A stretch of DNA of 64,000 nt from Thermochromatium tepidum ATCC 43061 (lineage in GTDB: Bacteria; Pseudomonadota; Gammaproteobacteria; Chromatiales; Chromatiaceae), in assembly GCF_009664085.1 (NCBI RefSeq), contig NZ_CP039268.1, positions 1,039,501 to 1,103,500 on the forward strand, written 5' to 3'. Each line of letters starts with the position of its first letter. The first letter of the stretch is position 1. Below are positions 1 to 9,527 of the stretch, in pieces. Under the pieces are notes generated by a model. The model was not told the DNA's origin. It ran no database searches and saw only the letters and a list, made by a program, of their open reading frames with translations. The position numbers and the translations under genes are program-made.

Positions 1-2
1 GC

Positions 3-617
3 GATCCGCACAGTCAGGGCAATGCCTGCGTGGTCGCCGCCGGAACCGGACTCGGACAGGCCGGGCTGTTCTGGGACGGGCTGCGTCATCATGCCTTTGC
101 CACCGAAGGTGGGCACTCGGACTTCGCCCCGGCAGATGACCTAGAGTTTGCGCTCCTGGCCCATCTCAAGTCGCGTTTCGGACGGGTGAGCTGGGAGCGG
201 GTCGTCTCGGGTCCGGGGATCGTCAACCTGTTTGAGTTCCTGTGCTTTCATCACGGCGTTCAGGTACCGGACTGGTTGTCGGCGGCCATCAACGCCGGTG
301 GCGACACGGCGGCCATCATCGCCCAGGCCGCAGCCGAGGAGCGCTGTCCGCTGTGTCGTGAAACCATGAATCTCTTCATGCGGCTCTACGGACGCGAGGC
401 GGGCAATGTCGCACTCAAGCACATGGCGCTCGGCGGGGTCTATTTGGGCGGCGGGATCGCGCTGAAGAATCTCGCCTGTCTGCGCCGGGGCGGCTTTCTG
501 GAAGGCTTCTTTGACAAGGGGCGCATGGGCTCGTTGATGCGGCGGATGCCGGTGCGCGTCATCCTCCAACCCAATACACCGCTGCTTGGCGCGGCGCGTT
601 TCATGGCCTTGCAATGA
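3..617 (+). CDS. glk: Glucokinase, C-terminal part (5' end outside window)
   Basis: This is the C-terminal ~204 residues of a bacterial glucokinase (Glk family, PF02685), which phosphorylates glucose to glucose 6-phosphate with ATP in the cytoplasm. The reading frame is open to the window edge, so the GTG at 30 is internal and the real start lies upstream. Visible hallmarks are the glycine-rich stretch 'VVAAGTGLGQA', then 'TEGGHSDFAP' and 'RVVSGPGIVNLFEFL', which match the conserved Glk core and are followed by the C-terminal helical region. The TGA stop overlaps the ATG of tamA by 4 bases (ATGA), so the two genes are probably cotranscribed and translationally coupled. The N-terminal ATP-binding part cannot be judged. 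Confidence 0.93.
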   Translation, partial: DPHSQGNACVVAAGTGLGQAGLFWDGLRHHAFATEGGHSDFAPADDLEFALLAHLKSRFGRVSWERVVSGPGIVNLFEFLCFHHGVQVPDWLSAAINAGGDTAAIIAQAAAEERCPLCRETMNLFMRLYGREAGNVALKHMALGGVYLGGGIALKNLACLRRGGFLEGFFDKGRMGSLMRRMPVRVILQPNTPLLGAARFMALQ

Positions 618-2389
618 GGATTGTGCGGCATCGGCGGCCTTGGGTGATGCTCTCGCTGGCGCTTGGGTTGCTCGGTGCCGCACCGTCCGAGGCGATCGAG
701 CTAGAGGTCAGGGTCGAGGGGCTCCAAGGCGAGCTCGAGGCCAATGTCCTGGCGTTCCTGAGCATCCACAACGAGCGCGCCGAGACCGATCTGACCGCTG
801 CGCGCATCGAGGCCCTGCATCGTCGCGCGCCGGATCAGATCCGCACGGCGCTTGCGCCCTTTGGATTCTATCGCGTCAAGATCGAGGATCGGCTCGAACC
901 CCCGGCCGCTGCCTCAGGGACCTGGCGCGCCTACTATCGGATCGAGCCGGGTGAGCCGGTACGGATCGCTCGGGTCGATTATCGGATCACGGGTGAGGGC
1001 GCGACCGATCCGGTCTTTCCCAAGACCTTCCCCATGAAGGTCGGCGATGTACTGTTGCACGCCGTCTACGAGCAGGCCAAGTCCGACCTGCGCCATGCGG
1101 CCACCTCGGCCGGCTATCTCGACTATCGGCTCGATCGCCATCAGGTGCTCATCGATCTCCAGGCCTATGAGGCGCAGGTGTTCTTCTATCTGGAGACAGG
1201 TCCGCAATACCGTCTCGGCGCGGTGCGCTTCAAACAGGATCTACTCGACGAGGGGTTGCTGCGCCGCTATGTCCATTTCAAGCCTGGCGAGGTCTATAAC
1301 CCGGACGTCCTGCTCGGGCTCCAGGGACGTCTACTCAGCAGCGAGTATTACAGCGATATCGAGATCATCCCGCTCAAGGACGAGGTCGACGCCGACAACC
1401 GGGTGCCGATCGAGGTCGTGGCCCAGCGCAACAAGGCCAACGAGTATCGGATCGGTCTGGGCTTTGCTACCGATGTCGGGCCGCGTCTGACCCTGGACTA
1501 TCGCCGCCGCTATCTCACATCCCAGGGCGACAAGCTGCGCACCGAACTGAATCTGTCACCCGCGCTCTCGCAGTGGGATCTGGACTATCGCCTCCCGATC
1601 CAAGACCCGACCCGCGACTATATCCTCGTCAAACCGGTCGTGGCCTACTATGACAAGGCCATATTCCAGGGCTGGGCGCACAGTCTCCAGGTCGCGCACT
1701 CGACCCTGAGCCCGGGCGGTTGGCGACGCAACCTGGGCCTCGATTATAGCTATGAGGATCTCAGCCTCAACGAGGCCCCCCTGGAGGCGACGAGCGAACT
1801 GGCCCTCAGCGTCTCCTGGTCCAAGACGGTTGCAGACGACCCTATCTTGACCAACGATGGCTATCGGATCACCTACAGCCTGGTCGGATCCGTGCAGGGG
1901 CTGATCTCAGAGGCGTCCTATCTGAGCGGGCAGGTGCGGTTCAAGTGGGTGCGACGCTTTGCGCCCAACTATCGCTTGCTCACCCGCGCCGATCTGGGTG
2001 CGACCTGGGCCGAGCGTGTCACTGACCTGCCGGCCGGGCGACGTTTCTATGCCGGAGGCGACAGCTCCATTCGCGGCTGGGGATTCGATGCACTCGGGCC
2101 GAATGATCCTAAGACCGACGATACGCTCGGTGGGCGCTATCTCGCCGTGGGCAGCCTGGAGCTAGAGCGCCGCCTCCAGGGGCGCTGGAGCGCAGCCGTC
2201 TTCACCGATTTCGGCAATGCCTTCGATCCAGACTATAGCCAGGAGCTGGCTCAGAGCGTCGGCCTGGGACTGCGCTGGGCCTCACCGATCGGTCAGGTAC
2301 GTTTCGACCTGGCCTTTGCCGTCTCCAAGGACGCAGATGCCGGTATCCCCCCCGCCCGACTGCATATCGTGATCGGGCCGGACCTCTAG
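614..2389 (+). CDS. tamA: Translocation and assembly module outer-membrane protein TamA
   Basis: 591-residue Omp85-superfamily protein of the outer membrane. With the inner-membrane protein TamB it forms the TAM complex, implicated in outer-membrane protein insertion and lipid traffic to the outer membrane. A signal peptide occupies residues ~1-27 ('LSLALGLLGAAPSEA'). POTRA-type domains fill ~28-270, and a 16-strand barrel-type domain runs from ~275 to the C-terminus. The barrel carries the signature 'GGDSSIRGWGF' near residue 487, equivalent to the (V/I)RG(F/Y) lid-lock motif of Omp85 proteins. Length is typical of TamA. Immediate linkage to tamB, 15 bases downstream, supports TamA over BamA. 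Confidence 0.95.
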   Translation: MRIVRHRRPWVMLSLALGLLGAAPSEAIELEVRVEGLQGELEANVLAFLSIHNERAETDLTAARIEALHRRAPDQIRTALAPFGFYRVKIEDRLEPPAAASGTWRAYYRIEPGEPVRIARVDYRITGEGATDPVFPKTFPMKVGDVLLHAVYEQAKSDLRHAATSAGYLDYRLDRHQVLIDLQAYEAQVFFYLETGPQYRLGAVRFKQDLLDEGLLRRYVHFKPGEVYNPDVLLGLQGRLLSSEYYSDIEIIPLKDEVDADNRVPIEVVAQRNKANEYRIGLGFATDVGPRLTLDYRRRYLTSQGDKLRTELNLSPALSQWDLDYRLPIQDPTRDYILVKPVVAYYDKAIFQGWAHSLQVAHSTLSPGGWRRNLGLDYSYEDLSLNEAPLEATSELALSVSWSKTVADDPILTNDGYRITYSLVGSVQGLISEASYLSGQVRFKWVRRFAPNYRLLTRADLGATWAERVTDLPAGRRFYAGGDSSIRGWGFDALGPNDPKTDDTLGGRYLAVGSLELERRLQGRWSAAVFTDFGNAFDPDYSQELAQSVGLGLRWASPIGQVRFDLAFAVSKDADAGIPPARLHIVIGPDL

Positions 2390-2404
2390 TCGAGCACGCG
2401 ACCG

Positions 2405-5400
2405 ATGGACGATACCAAGCCCTCCGCGACACCCGAGACCGAACCGGAACAGGTCGCGCCAGCCCCCAAGCCGCGCCGCCGGCGCCGGCTCGTCTGGTTG
2501 GCCGGTTCAGTGCCGGCGCTGGTCCTGACGCTGGCGGCCGGACTCGGCATGTTGCTCGGCACCCAGACCGGGCTGCGCTGGGGTCTGGATCTGGCACAGC
2601 GTCTGGCGCCCGAGACGCTGACTGTGGGTCAGGTCGATGGGGACATCCTCGGTCATCTCCGGCTGTCGGACTTGGCGCTGAATCTGCCGACGCTGGGTCT
2701 GCGCATCGGCATGGTCGACCTCGAATGGTCGCCGCGTGCGCTCCTGTCTGGGGTGCTCGAGGTCGAGCATCTGGCGGTCCGCGATCTGGATGTGGTGCTG
2801 GCGCCCGTGACCAAGGACCACAAACCTCTGACCCTGCCCAATCTCCTGCTACCACTTGCTATTGCCGTTGGCGAGCTACGCCTGGAGCGATTGCGGCTCC
2901 TGGAGCTGGGCGTCGATGAACCGCTCTTCGCCCTGGAATCGGCCCGGCTCTCCGACAGCCGTCTCGTGCAGGGCGCGCTGGACCTGGGACGCCTGGAGGT
3001 GCGTCTGCGCGATCCCGCGCTGAGCGCCGGTCTCCAGGGGCGTGCAACCCTGACCGATCGCTATCCGCTCGCGCTCGCGCTCGACTGGGCGCTGGAGCTG
3101 TCGTCCGAGGCGCGGCTCGCCGGTCGGGGGCCGGTGAGCGGCGATCTACACCGGCTCGAGTTGAGTCAGGTGTTGAGCGGTTCCATCGAGGCCCAGCTTG
3201 CCGCCGAGGTGAGGGACGTGCTCGGCGCCCTGGGCTGGGAGGGCCGGATCGAGGTCGCGCGGGTCGATCTGCCGGCCTTCCGGCCCGATCTGCCGCCGAT
3301 CGAGACCCAGGCGCGGCTCACGACAACGGGCACGCTCGAGTCGGCCGGTCTCTCGGGGACGCTCGAGGCGCGCGCGCCGCAGCGGCCTGAACTCGGACGG
3401 CTCGGCCTGAATCTCGACCTGCTGTGGCGTGAACACCGGCTGAGTGTGCGGTCTCTGGCACTGAACGAGCAGGTCTCTAATGCCGATCTGCGCCTCCAGG
3501 GCGAGCTGGATCTGGGCGAAGAGCCGGGCCGATTCAGGCTAGAGGGCGACTGGAAGGGACTGCGCTGGCCGTTGAGCGGCGAGCGGGTCGCCGCGTCGTC
3601 CGAAGGCGCGTTGAAGGCTTCAGGGAGCCTTGAGTCCTTCGACTATCGGCTGTCCGGCCGGGTCGTCGGTCCCAGCATTCCGAGCACCAGCCTCGACGTG
3701 GCGGGGCAGGGCACGGCTACAGGTACCCAGCTTGAGGCCTTCGTGCTCGACACGCTCGACGGACGTCTGGAAGGGAGCGGCACCCTGAGCTGGACGCCGG
3801 ACCTGACCTGGGATCTGAGTCTGCGCGCGTCGGGTCTGAATCCGGGTGTCCATGTCCCTGACTGGCCGGGACACATTGATGGGCGCCTGACCAGCCAGGG
3901 CCAGATCGATGCCGAGGGGCGCCCCGAATGGACAGCGGTCATCGAGGAACTGAGCGGACGTCTGCGCGATCATCCGATCGCCGCGAGCGGTCAGGTACGG
4001 ATGACGGGCGAGACGCTCCAGATCGAGCGTCTGAGCGCCTCCTCCGGACCGAGTCGGTTGCATCTCGATGGGCATATCGAACAAGACCTGGATCTCCGCT
4101 TTGCGCTGGAGTCGCCCGACCTGGCCACCCTGTGGCCCGAGGCGCGCGGGCGCCTGAGTGCGTCCGGGCGGGTCCAGGGAACACGTGAAACACCGCGTCT
4201 CAGGTTCGACCTCAAAGGCGAACACATGACCCTGGCCGGAAACGCCCTCAACGAGTTGCGTGGAACGGCCGATCTGGGTCTTGTGCCCGATGGCCGCTTC
4301 GCCCTCCAGTTCACCGGACGCGATCTCGCGGCTGGCGGTCTGGGCTGGACGGTCTTCGAGCTGCGCGGCGATGGCCGGATGTCGGACCATCGGCTCTCGG
4401 CGCGGCTCACCGGCCAACCGCTCGCTCTCGATCTGGAGGCCGCGGGTGCGCTCGCCGAGGGCGGTGCCTATAGCGGTCGTCTGTCGACCCTGAAACTCAA
4501 CACCCGGGATTGGGGCCAATGGTCGCTCCAGCGTCCGCTGCCGCTGAGCTTCGCGGGCAAACGCCTCGCCGTCGGTCCCCTCTGTCTGCGTCAGGCCCAG
4601 GGTGCGGGCGGCTGTGTCGGCTTCGAGCAGACCGAGCCCGGACGCTGGACCGCCGATCTGGATCTGGACCGGCTCGACCTCAGACTGCTCAAGTGGCTGC
4701 TGCCGGATACCCTGAGCGCCGAGGGTTCGGGCCGGATCAAGGGCCGCTTCCAGGCCAATGGCGCCGTCCTGACCGGCAACGCCACCGCTGAGATCCCCCA
4801 GGGACATCTCAACCTCGACCTGGGTCGGGGCAAGCAGAAACGACTGGATCTCTCCAACACCCGTCTGACGCTAGAGTCGGGCACGGCTGGACTCTCGGTA
4901 CGTCTCGCACTGCCGATCGAGGGGCTTGGACGCCTCCAGGGCGATCTGGGCCTGCCCGGCTGGCGGCTGGACGCCTCGGCCCGTCCGGGTCAGACCCTGC
5001 GCGGCGGCCTACGCGCCGAGATCCCCGATCTGGCGCCGCTCGCTGGTCTGATGCCCGACATCAGTGGGCTCAAGGGCGCGATCTCATCCGACCTGAATCT
5101 CGGCGGGACACTCCAACGGCCCGGCGTCAGCGGCCGGCTCGACATCAAAGGTGTGAACTTCCAGCTGCCCCTGCTCGCGCTCGGCGTCGAGGACATGGAC
5201 ATCGAGGCCACGGCGCCCTCATTCGAGCGCTTCGACATCCGTGGTGCGGCCAAGCTCGGCGGCAGCACCCTGACCCTGATCGGGGAGGGGCGCACCGGCA
5301 GCCAGGGGCCGATGGCCAGGCTGCGTCTCGAAGGCGACAAGCTCAAGCTCGCCGACACCAAGGAGTATTTCGTGCGCCTTTCGCCGAGGATCGACATCGA

Positions 5401-6154
5401 GGTTGGCCCCAGCGGGGCCGTGGTAGGCGGTGAGATCCGCGTGCCCGAGGCGCGCATCCGTCCGCGCTCGCTCCCGGCCGGCACCGTCTCGCCATCGAGC
5501 GACGTCGTGCTCAAGTCGGCAGAGTCCAGTACGCCCTTTCCGATCAAGCTCGATCTGCGTCTGGTGCTCGGCGACGAGGTCACGATCGATGGCTTTGGCG
5601 TGCGCGGGCGGCTCTCGGGTGCCTTGAGGGTGCTGCAGGAACCGGGTCGCGAGATGCTGGGCGACGGTCAGTTGCAGATCACCGAGGGCCAGTACCGTCT
5701 GACCAGCGGCTTCGGACTCGCCGCCGAACTGGGCGCGCCGCTCAACATCACTCAGGGTCGGCTCATCTATGCCAAGAGTCCGATCGGCAATCCGGGTCTG
5801 CTGCTCCAGGCCGAGCGCGAGGGCAGCGACACCACGGCCGGGGTGCAGGTGGTCGGCACCCTGCGCCAACCCAAGATGACCTTTTTCTCCGACAGCGATC
5901 CCAACCTGACCCAGGCCGACATCACCAAGTATCTGATGACCGGCATCCCGCCCTCGTCCAATGATCGTGCCGATCAGGCGGGGCTTGCGGTCGGCACCTA
6001 TATCGCCCCAAAGATCTATATGGAATATGAAAACGGACTCGGCGCTGAGTCTAACAAGGTCAAGCTGCGCTATGACCTCTCCAAGCAGATCGAACTCCAG
6101 ACCAAGACCGGTAAGAGTCAGGGTGCCGACATCTTCTTCAAATTCGAGAACTAA
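2405..6154 (+). CDS. tamB: Translocation and assembly module inner-membrane protein TamB
   Basis: 1249-residue AsmA-like/TamB protein (C-terminal DUF490, PF04357). It is anchored by one transmembrane helix at ~30-52 after a Pro/Arg-rich cytoplasmic N-terminus. The remaining ~1190 residues are periplasmic, with repetitive short beta strands (many 'L.G.L.' units) that in this family form a long hydrophobic groove bridging the envelope. The last ~300 residues carry the conserved DUF490 region that contacts TamA ('GDGQLQITEGQY', 'YLMTGIPPSS', 'VGTYIAPKIYMEYENGL'). It lies 15 bases after tamA. The 3' end overlaps the next gene by 32 bases. Confidence 0.95.
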   Translation: MDDTKPSATPETEPEQVAPAPKPRRRRRLVWLAGSVPALVLTLAAGLGMLLGTQTGLRWGLDLAQRLAPETLTVGQVDGDILGHLRLSDLALNLPTLGLRIGMVDLEWSPRALLSGVLEVEHLAVRDLDVVLAPVTKDHKPLTLPNLLLPLAIAVGELRLERLRLLELGVDEPLFALESARLSDSRLVQGALDLGRLEVRLRDPALSAGLQGRATLTDRYPLALALDWALELSSEARLAGRGPVSGDLHRLELSQVLSGSIEAQLAAEVRDVLGALGWEGRIEVARVDLPAFRPDLPPIETQARLTTTGTLESAGLSGTLEARAPQRPELGRLGLNLDLLWREHRLSVRSLALNEQVSNADLRLQGELDLGEEPGRFRLEGDWKGLRWPLSGERVAASSEGALKASGSLESFDYRLSGRVVGPSIPSTSLDVAGQGTATGTQLEAFVLDTLDGRLEGSGTLSWTPDLTWDLSLRASGLNPGVHVPDWPGHIDGRLTSQGQIDAEGRPEWTAVIEELSGRLRDHPIAASGQVRMTGETLQIERLSASSGPSRLHLDGHIEQDLDLRFALESPDLATLWPEARGRLSASGRVQGTRETPRLRFDLKGEHMTLAGNALNELRGTADLGLVPDGRFALQFTGRDLAAGGLGWTVFELRGDGRMSDHRLSARLTGQPLALDLEAAGALAEGGAYSGRLSTLKLNTRDWGQWSLQRPLPLSFAGKRLAVGPLCLRQAQGAGGCVGFEQTEPGRWTADLDLDRLDLRLLKWLLPDTLSAEGSGRIKGRFQANGAVLTGNATAEIPQGHLNLDLGRGKQKRLDLSNTRLTLESGTAGLSVRLALPIEGLGRLQGDLGLPGWRLDASARPGQTLRGGLRAEIPDLAPLAGLMPDISGLKGAISSDLNLGGTLQRPGVSGRLDIKGVNFQLPLLALGVEDMDIEATAPSFERFDIRGAAKLGGSTLTLIGEGRTGSQGPMARLRLEGDKLKLADTKEYFVRLSPRIDIEVGPSGAVVGGEIRVPEARIRPRSLPAGTVSPSSDVVLKSAESSTPFPIKLDLRLVLGDEVTIDGFGVRGRLSGALRVLQEPGREMLGDGQLQITEGQYRLTSGFGLAAELGAPLNITQGRLIYAKSPIGNPGLLLQAEREGSDTTAGVQVVGTLRQPKMTFFSDSDPNLTQADITKYLMTGIPPSSNDRADQAGLAVGTYIAPKIYMEYENGLGAESNKVKLRYDLSKQIELQTKTGKSQGADIFFKFEN

Positions 6155-7082
6155 ACGGGCGCTCCTGCATCCGCGCGCCTGGCCGAGCTGGCTCGGGGTG
6201 TGGCTGATCCTGGCGCTGGGCCGGCTGCCTTTTCCGGTGCTGTGGGCGCTCGGATCGGTGTTCGGGCGTCTCGCCTATCTCCTGGCCGGCTCGCGGCGTC
6301 TGGTGGCGCGACTGAATCTGGAACGATGCTTTCCGGATCTCGGTGCTGCCGAACGCGAGCGTCTGCTGCGCGCCCATTTCGGTTGGCTTGGGGTGGCCGC
6401 GTTCTGTCAGGGCATTGTCTGGAGCGCCTCGCGCGCGCGCCTGGCGCGTCTGGTGCGTCTGCGCCACCGCGAGCGGATCGATGCCTGTATCGCCGCGGGC
6501 CGCCCGGTGATCGTGCTGGTGCCGCACTTTGTCGGACTCGAACTCGGCGGCGCGGCCTTCACGGCCCTGGTGCACTCGGGTGTCTATATGTACCAGAAGA
6601 TCCGCAATCCTGTGGTGGATCATCAGGTCAAGCGCGCACGCCGACGCTTTGGTAGCCTCTCGGTCGAGCGTCAGGACGATCTGCGCGCCCTGGTGCGGGA
6701 GATCAGACGCGGGACGCCCTTTTTCTATCTGCCCGATCAGGACGGCGGGCGGCGTGGGATCTTCGTGCCCTTTTGTGGGATCCCGGCCTCGACCGTGCCC
6801 ATGCTCGGGCGCTTCGCGGCCATGACGAACGCTGTTGTCATTCCGACCTTTCCGCGTTTCCTGCCCTGGGGGCGCGGGCTGGAGCTGACCTTCGCTCCAC
6901 CGCTCGACGACTTTCCGAGCGGCGATCCGCAACTCGACACGGCGCGCATGAACCGGGTCATCGAGGCCTGCGTGCGTGACACACCGGATCAATATTTCTG
7001 GGTCCATCGTCGCTTCAAGACCCGTCCACCGGGAGCGACGCCCATCTATCCGCCCAAGCGCAAGAAGCGCAACCATGGTTGA
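6123..7082 (+). CDS. Lipid A biosynthesis acyltransferase (LpxL/HtrB family)
   Basis: About 319 residues of the lysophospholipid acyltransferase superfamily, LpxL/LpxM branch (PF03279). These enzymes transfer a secondary acyl chain from acyl-ACP to Kdo2-lipid IVA at the inner membrane. Visible features are an N-terminal membrane segment (~19-45), the catalytic motif H-x4-E at H135-E140 ('PHFVGLE'), 'YMYQKIRNP', 'LPDQDGG' and the late 'YFWVHRRFKTRP'. No ATG exists near the expected N-terminus. The GTG at 6123 gives the family-typical length and overlaps tamB by 32 bases. The frame stays open further upstream, so this start is an inference. Acyl-chain specificity (LpxL versus LpxM or LpxP) cannot be read from the sequence. 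Confidence 0.9.
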   Translation: MPTSSSNSRTKRALLHPRAWPSWLGVWLILALGRLPFPVLWALGSVFGRLAYLLAGSRRLVARLNLERCFPDLGAAERERLLRAHFGWLGVAAFCQGIVWSASRARLARLVRLRHRERIDACIAAGRPVIVLVPHFVGLELGGAAFTALVHSGVYMYQKIRNPVVDHQVKRARRRFGSLSVERQDDLRALVREIRRGTPFFYLPDQDGGRRGIFVPFCGIPASTVPMLGRFAAMTNAVVIPTFPRFLPWGRGLELTFAPPLDDFPSGDPQLDTARMNRVIEACVRDTPDQYFWVHRRFKTRPPGATPIYPPKRKKRNHG

Positions 7083-8040
7083 TCCGGGCGTTCGCATGGA
7101 CGCCCTGCGCCTGGGGCGAGTCCGCGACTGGCTGCTCGGTGGGGCGCTGTTGCTGGTGTTGGTGGTTGCGGTCGAGTTCATGGTCGGCTGGTGGCCATTG
7201 CTGGCGCCCTGGCGCGCGCTCTCGCCGTGGCTGCTTGCCTGGTTGTTCCTGCTTACGGCCTTAAGCTATGGACTGCGTGCAGTGCGGGTGAGTGACTATT
7301 TTGGCGCGCGTCTGGCCGGGCGTTTCCCGTCGGTGCTGCGTCTGACCATCCTGCACAACACAGCCAACAACCTGCTTCCGATGCGCATGGGTGAGCTGGT
7401 CTTTCCCTGGCTGATGCGGCGCTATTTCGGGCAGGGTCTGCTGGACTCGGCCGCCGCTCTGGTCTGGATTCGGCTGCTCGATCTGCACTTCCTGGTGCTC
7501 GTCGCCCTCTTGATCCTCCAGCTTGGCCATCCCTCCTGGTTGTGGTGGCCGGCGGGCGGACTCTGGATCGCGGGGCTCGGCGTCCTGATCCTCCTGTCTG
7601 GGATGGGTGAGTCGTCCATGCTGGCCGGTGCGGGGCGCCTGCGCTCGATCCTGCGTCGGGTGCTCCAGGCGGTACCGGGCGATCCCTGGCTGATTGCACG
7701 TCTTTATGGCTGGACGGTCCTGATCTGGGGCCTGAAGTTCGTTGCCTTTGCAAGCCTGCTCCGGTCCTTCCTCCCGATCGATCTCTGGCGGCTGCTGGCG
7801 GGGGTCATGGGGGCGGAGCTCTCCAGCGTGCTGCCCGTCCACGGCATTGCCGGCTCCGGAAGCTATGAGCTCGCCGTGGTCGCCGCGCTGACGCCACTCG
7901 GGGTCGATCCAAAGCGGGCGCTGGCTGGCGCAGTCAATCTGCATTTGTTCCTGCTCGGGAGCACCTTATTGCTCGGCGCCCTGGCCTTTCTCTTGCCCAG
8001 AGGCGCGCTGCCGGTCGAGGCGCGCACCGCCGCTCCCTGA
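7075..8040 (+). CDS. Lysylphosphatidylglycerol synthase TM-region-like membrane protein
   Basis: 321-residue integral membrane protein of the UPF0104/LPG-synthase transmembrane family (PF03706), the flippase-like domain found in MprF and in many stand-alone proteins. About eight hydrophobic segments are visible, starting at ~18-36 and ending at ~290-312. The family-typical cytoplasmic/loop motif 'NTANNLLPMRMGEL' lies near residue 100, and 'GAELSSVLPVHGIAGSGSYE' near 245-265. There is no soluble aminoacyl-transferase domain, so it is unlikely to make lysyl-PG. A role in moving or modifying a lipid-linked product is plausible given its coupling to the lipid A acyltransferase. ATG at 7075 overlaps the previous stop by 8 bases. 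Confidence 0.82.
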   Translation: MVDPGVRMDALRLGRVRDWLLGGALLLVLVVAVEFMVGWWPLLAPWRALSPWLLAWLFLLTALSYGLRAVRVSDYFGARLAGRFPSVLRLTILHNTANNLLPMRMGELVFPWLMRRYFGQGLLDSAAALVWIRLLDLHFLVLVALLILQLGHPSWLWWPAGGLWIAGLGVLILLSGMGESSMLAGAGRLRSILRRVLQAVPGDPWLIARLYGWTVLIWGLKFVAFASLLRSFLPIDLWRLLAGVMGAELSSVLPVHGIAGSGSYELAVVAALTPLGVDPKRALAGAVNLHLFLLGSTLLLGALAFLLPRGALPVEARTAAP

Positions 8041-8108
8041 GCGATCCATCCAGCCACAACGGCACGATCACGCACGAGCGACCGCGCGGCGGGCGGATCG
8101 ACCTCGAG

Positions 8109-9071
8109 TCAATGGAAGTGATGCACGTAACGCAGATTCAGCCGCGTCCCTTCGGGTCGATTCTCGGCCAGTGTCTCCCAATAGAGATTGGCGAACAGAT
8201 GATCGTGCTTGGAGACGTGGTAGACGAGTCCCGGCCCCATACCCAGCACCTGTTCCTTGCTGTCCGAGCGCTCGCGCCCATCGACCTTGCTCTCGGTGAT
8301 CTGCTTGAGAAAGTAGCCATTGAGGCCGAGCCGCAGACGGTTGGGGATGACCTCATAGGCGCTGGCGAAGTTCAGATGCATGGCCTGACCGGCCTGTGAG
8401 TCGTCGGCGCCGAGTGCGCTGTTGGGGTCGGAGTTCTCGGCGTTCCAGAGATAGTGCAAACGCCAGGAGAGCGTCCACTTGGGATCGATGAAGAGGGTCG
8501 CGGCCCAGTAGGGATTGAATGAGAAGAAATGGCTGCCCGGATTGAGCGCATGATCGGGGTCATAGTCCCCGGTCGGCAGGATCATCTGCAACTCGATCCG
8601 TTGCATGAAGCGCGGTCCGTTCGGTCCCATGACCGGATCCCATTGCAGGAAGGGGCCGATCAACAGATCACCGAGATTGCCGCTGTTGTGCGAAAGGGCC
8701 TGATTGTCGTCGGGATCGATATCGAAACCGGCGATCGGCAGCATGAGGTTCAGACCCCATTTGCCGCCAAGCAGCAGCTCTTGATCAGACGAGTAGAGCA
8801 GCTGCGTCAGACTGACGTTGACGTCCACCTCGGCCCGTTCGAGTCCGCGCCCGGTCGGCAGGCGCAGGTCGTCGCCATCGGCATCCTTGAGATGCCCCTG
8901 ACGGTAGAACTGGAAGTATTGCTGGGCATACCAGCCCGGACCGGCCGGCGGTCCGCCATCGAGGAAGCTGGTGAAGCCGAGATTCAGGGCCGGCAGATCA
9001 TAGGCCGATACCAGCGGGGCCGTGGTCAGCGCCAGGGTGGCGGCCAGGGATTTCAGAGCGGAAGGGCGCAT
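8109..9071 (-). CDS. Outer-membrane transporter of the SphA / phenol MetA-pathway type
   Basis: 320-residue exported protein with a signal peptide ('LAATLALTTAPLVSA', residues ~7-21). It is rich in alternating beta strands ending in an aromatic residue ('LRYVHHFH'), as expected of an outer-membrane barrel. Composition and motifs ('YAQQYFQFYRQG', 'LGDLLIGPFLQWD', 'RIELQMILPTGDYD', 'NPYWAATLF', 'GMGPGLVYH') match the PF13557 transporter family named after phenol-degradation meta-pathway proteins. Those proteins are thought to admit hydrophobic compounds. The substrate is unknown. The start at 9071 is preceded by an AGAGG ribosome-binding site and yields a signal peptide. The gene is monocistronic and points against the upstream operon. 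Confidence 0.8.
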   Translation of the reverse strand: MRPSALKSLAATLALTTAPLVSAYDLPALNLGFTSFLDGGPPAGPGWYAQQYFQFYRQGHLKDADGDDLRLPTGRGLERAEVDVNVSLTQLLYSSDQELLLGGKWGLNLMLPIAGFDIDPDDNQALSHNSGNLGDLLIGPFLQWDPVMGPNGPRFMQRIELQMILPTGDYDPDHALNPGSHFFSFNPYWAATLFIDPKWTLSWRLHYLWNAENSDPNSALGADDSQAGQAMHLNFASAYEVIPNRLRLGLNGYFLKQITESKVDGRERSDSKEQVLGMGPGLVYHVSKHDHLFANLYWETLAENRPEGTRLNLRYVHHFH

Positions 9072-9179
9072 CGGAAGCCTCTTGTCGTTGTGTTTGGGAT
9101 CGAGCGCGCGGAAAGGTAACACAACTGCAATCGGTGTCCGAGCCTGGACGCGGCCTGCTCAGCGTTGGATGTGATCAGG

Positions 9180-9491
9180 TCAAGTCCTTGTCATAGGCGG
9201 TCCGAACCATCCTGAGTCGCTTGACTGGATCGGTCCGGTCAACCTCTGGGGGGCTGCGGGCGAATCGAGCGAGTTGAGATATTTCCAGATGCAGCTCGCG
9301 AAGAACTGGGCATCCTCCTGGAGGAATTCCAGGCGTGCAACCTTCGCGTAATGTCGCCGAATGGTTTCGGCATGCCGGAGCGCAAACTCATCTTCCGACA
9401 GTTGACGATCTTTTATCAACATTGATTTGACGTCTGGAATCGTGGCCAGATCATCGAAAAAAGCGCCACCAATACGAATCGTCTCGGTCAT
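9180..9491 (-). CDS. Small hypothetical protein in an AT-rich patch
   Basis: 103 residues, no family recognised. The N-terminal ~75 residues are mostly helical and charged ('IKDRQLSEDEFALRHAETIR'), and the C-terminal 25 are Pro/Gly/Ser-rich and probably disordered. No signal peptide or membrane segment is visible. It is supported by a strong GAGGAGG Shine-Dalgarno 6 bases before the ATG, and by a short palindrome just upstream (9511-9527) that could be an operator or leader hairpin. Codon use is less GC-rich than in the neighbours, and the flanking DNA is AT-rich, so it may be a recent arrival. It has no obvious partner gene. Confidence 0.6.
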   Translation of the reverse strand: MTETIRIGGAFFDDLATIPDVKSMLIKDRQLSEDEFALRHAETIRRHYAKVARLEFLQEDAQFFASCIWKYLNSLDSPAAPQRLTGPIQSSDSGWFGPPMTRT

Positions 9492-9510
9492 GGTCCATCC
9501 TCCTCTGATT

Positions 9511-9527
9511 TTCAGGAAAATCCTGAA
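9511..9527. promoter_or_regulatory. 17-bp palindrome upstream of the small hypothetical gene
   Basis: TTCAGGA-AAA-TCCTGAA is a perfect 7-bp inverted repeat with a 3-base centre. It lies just ahead of the ribosome-binding site of the leftward gene that starts at 9491, and is followed on the + strand by a T-rich run. It could be an operator, a leader hairpin, or a weak + strand terminator. No + strand gene ends nearby, so a regulatory role for the leftward gene is the simpler reading. Confidence 0.4.

Noticed and set aside
3620-4807. 395-codon open frame antisense to tamB
   Set aside because: Same codon-bias artefact; no ribosome-binding site or recognisable motif.
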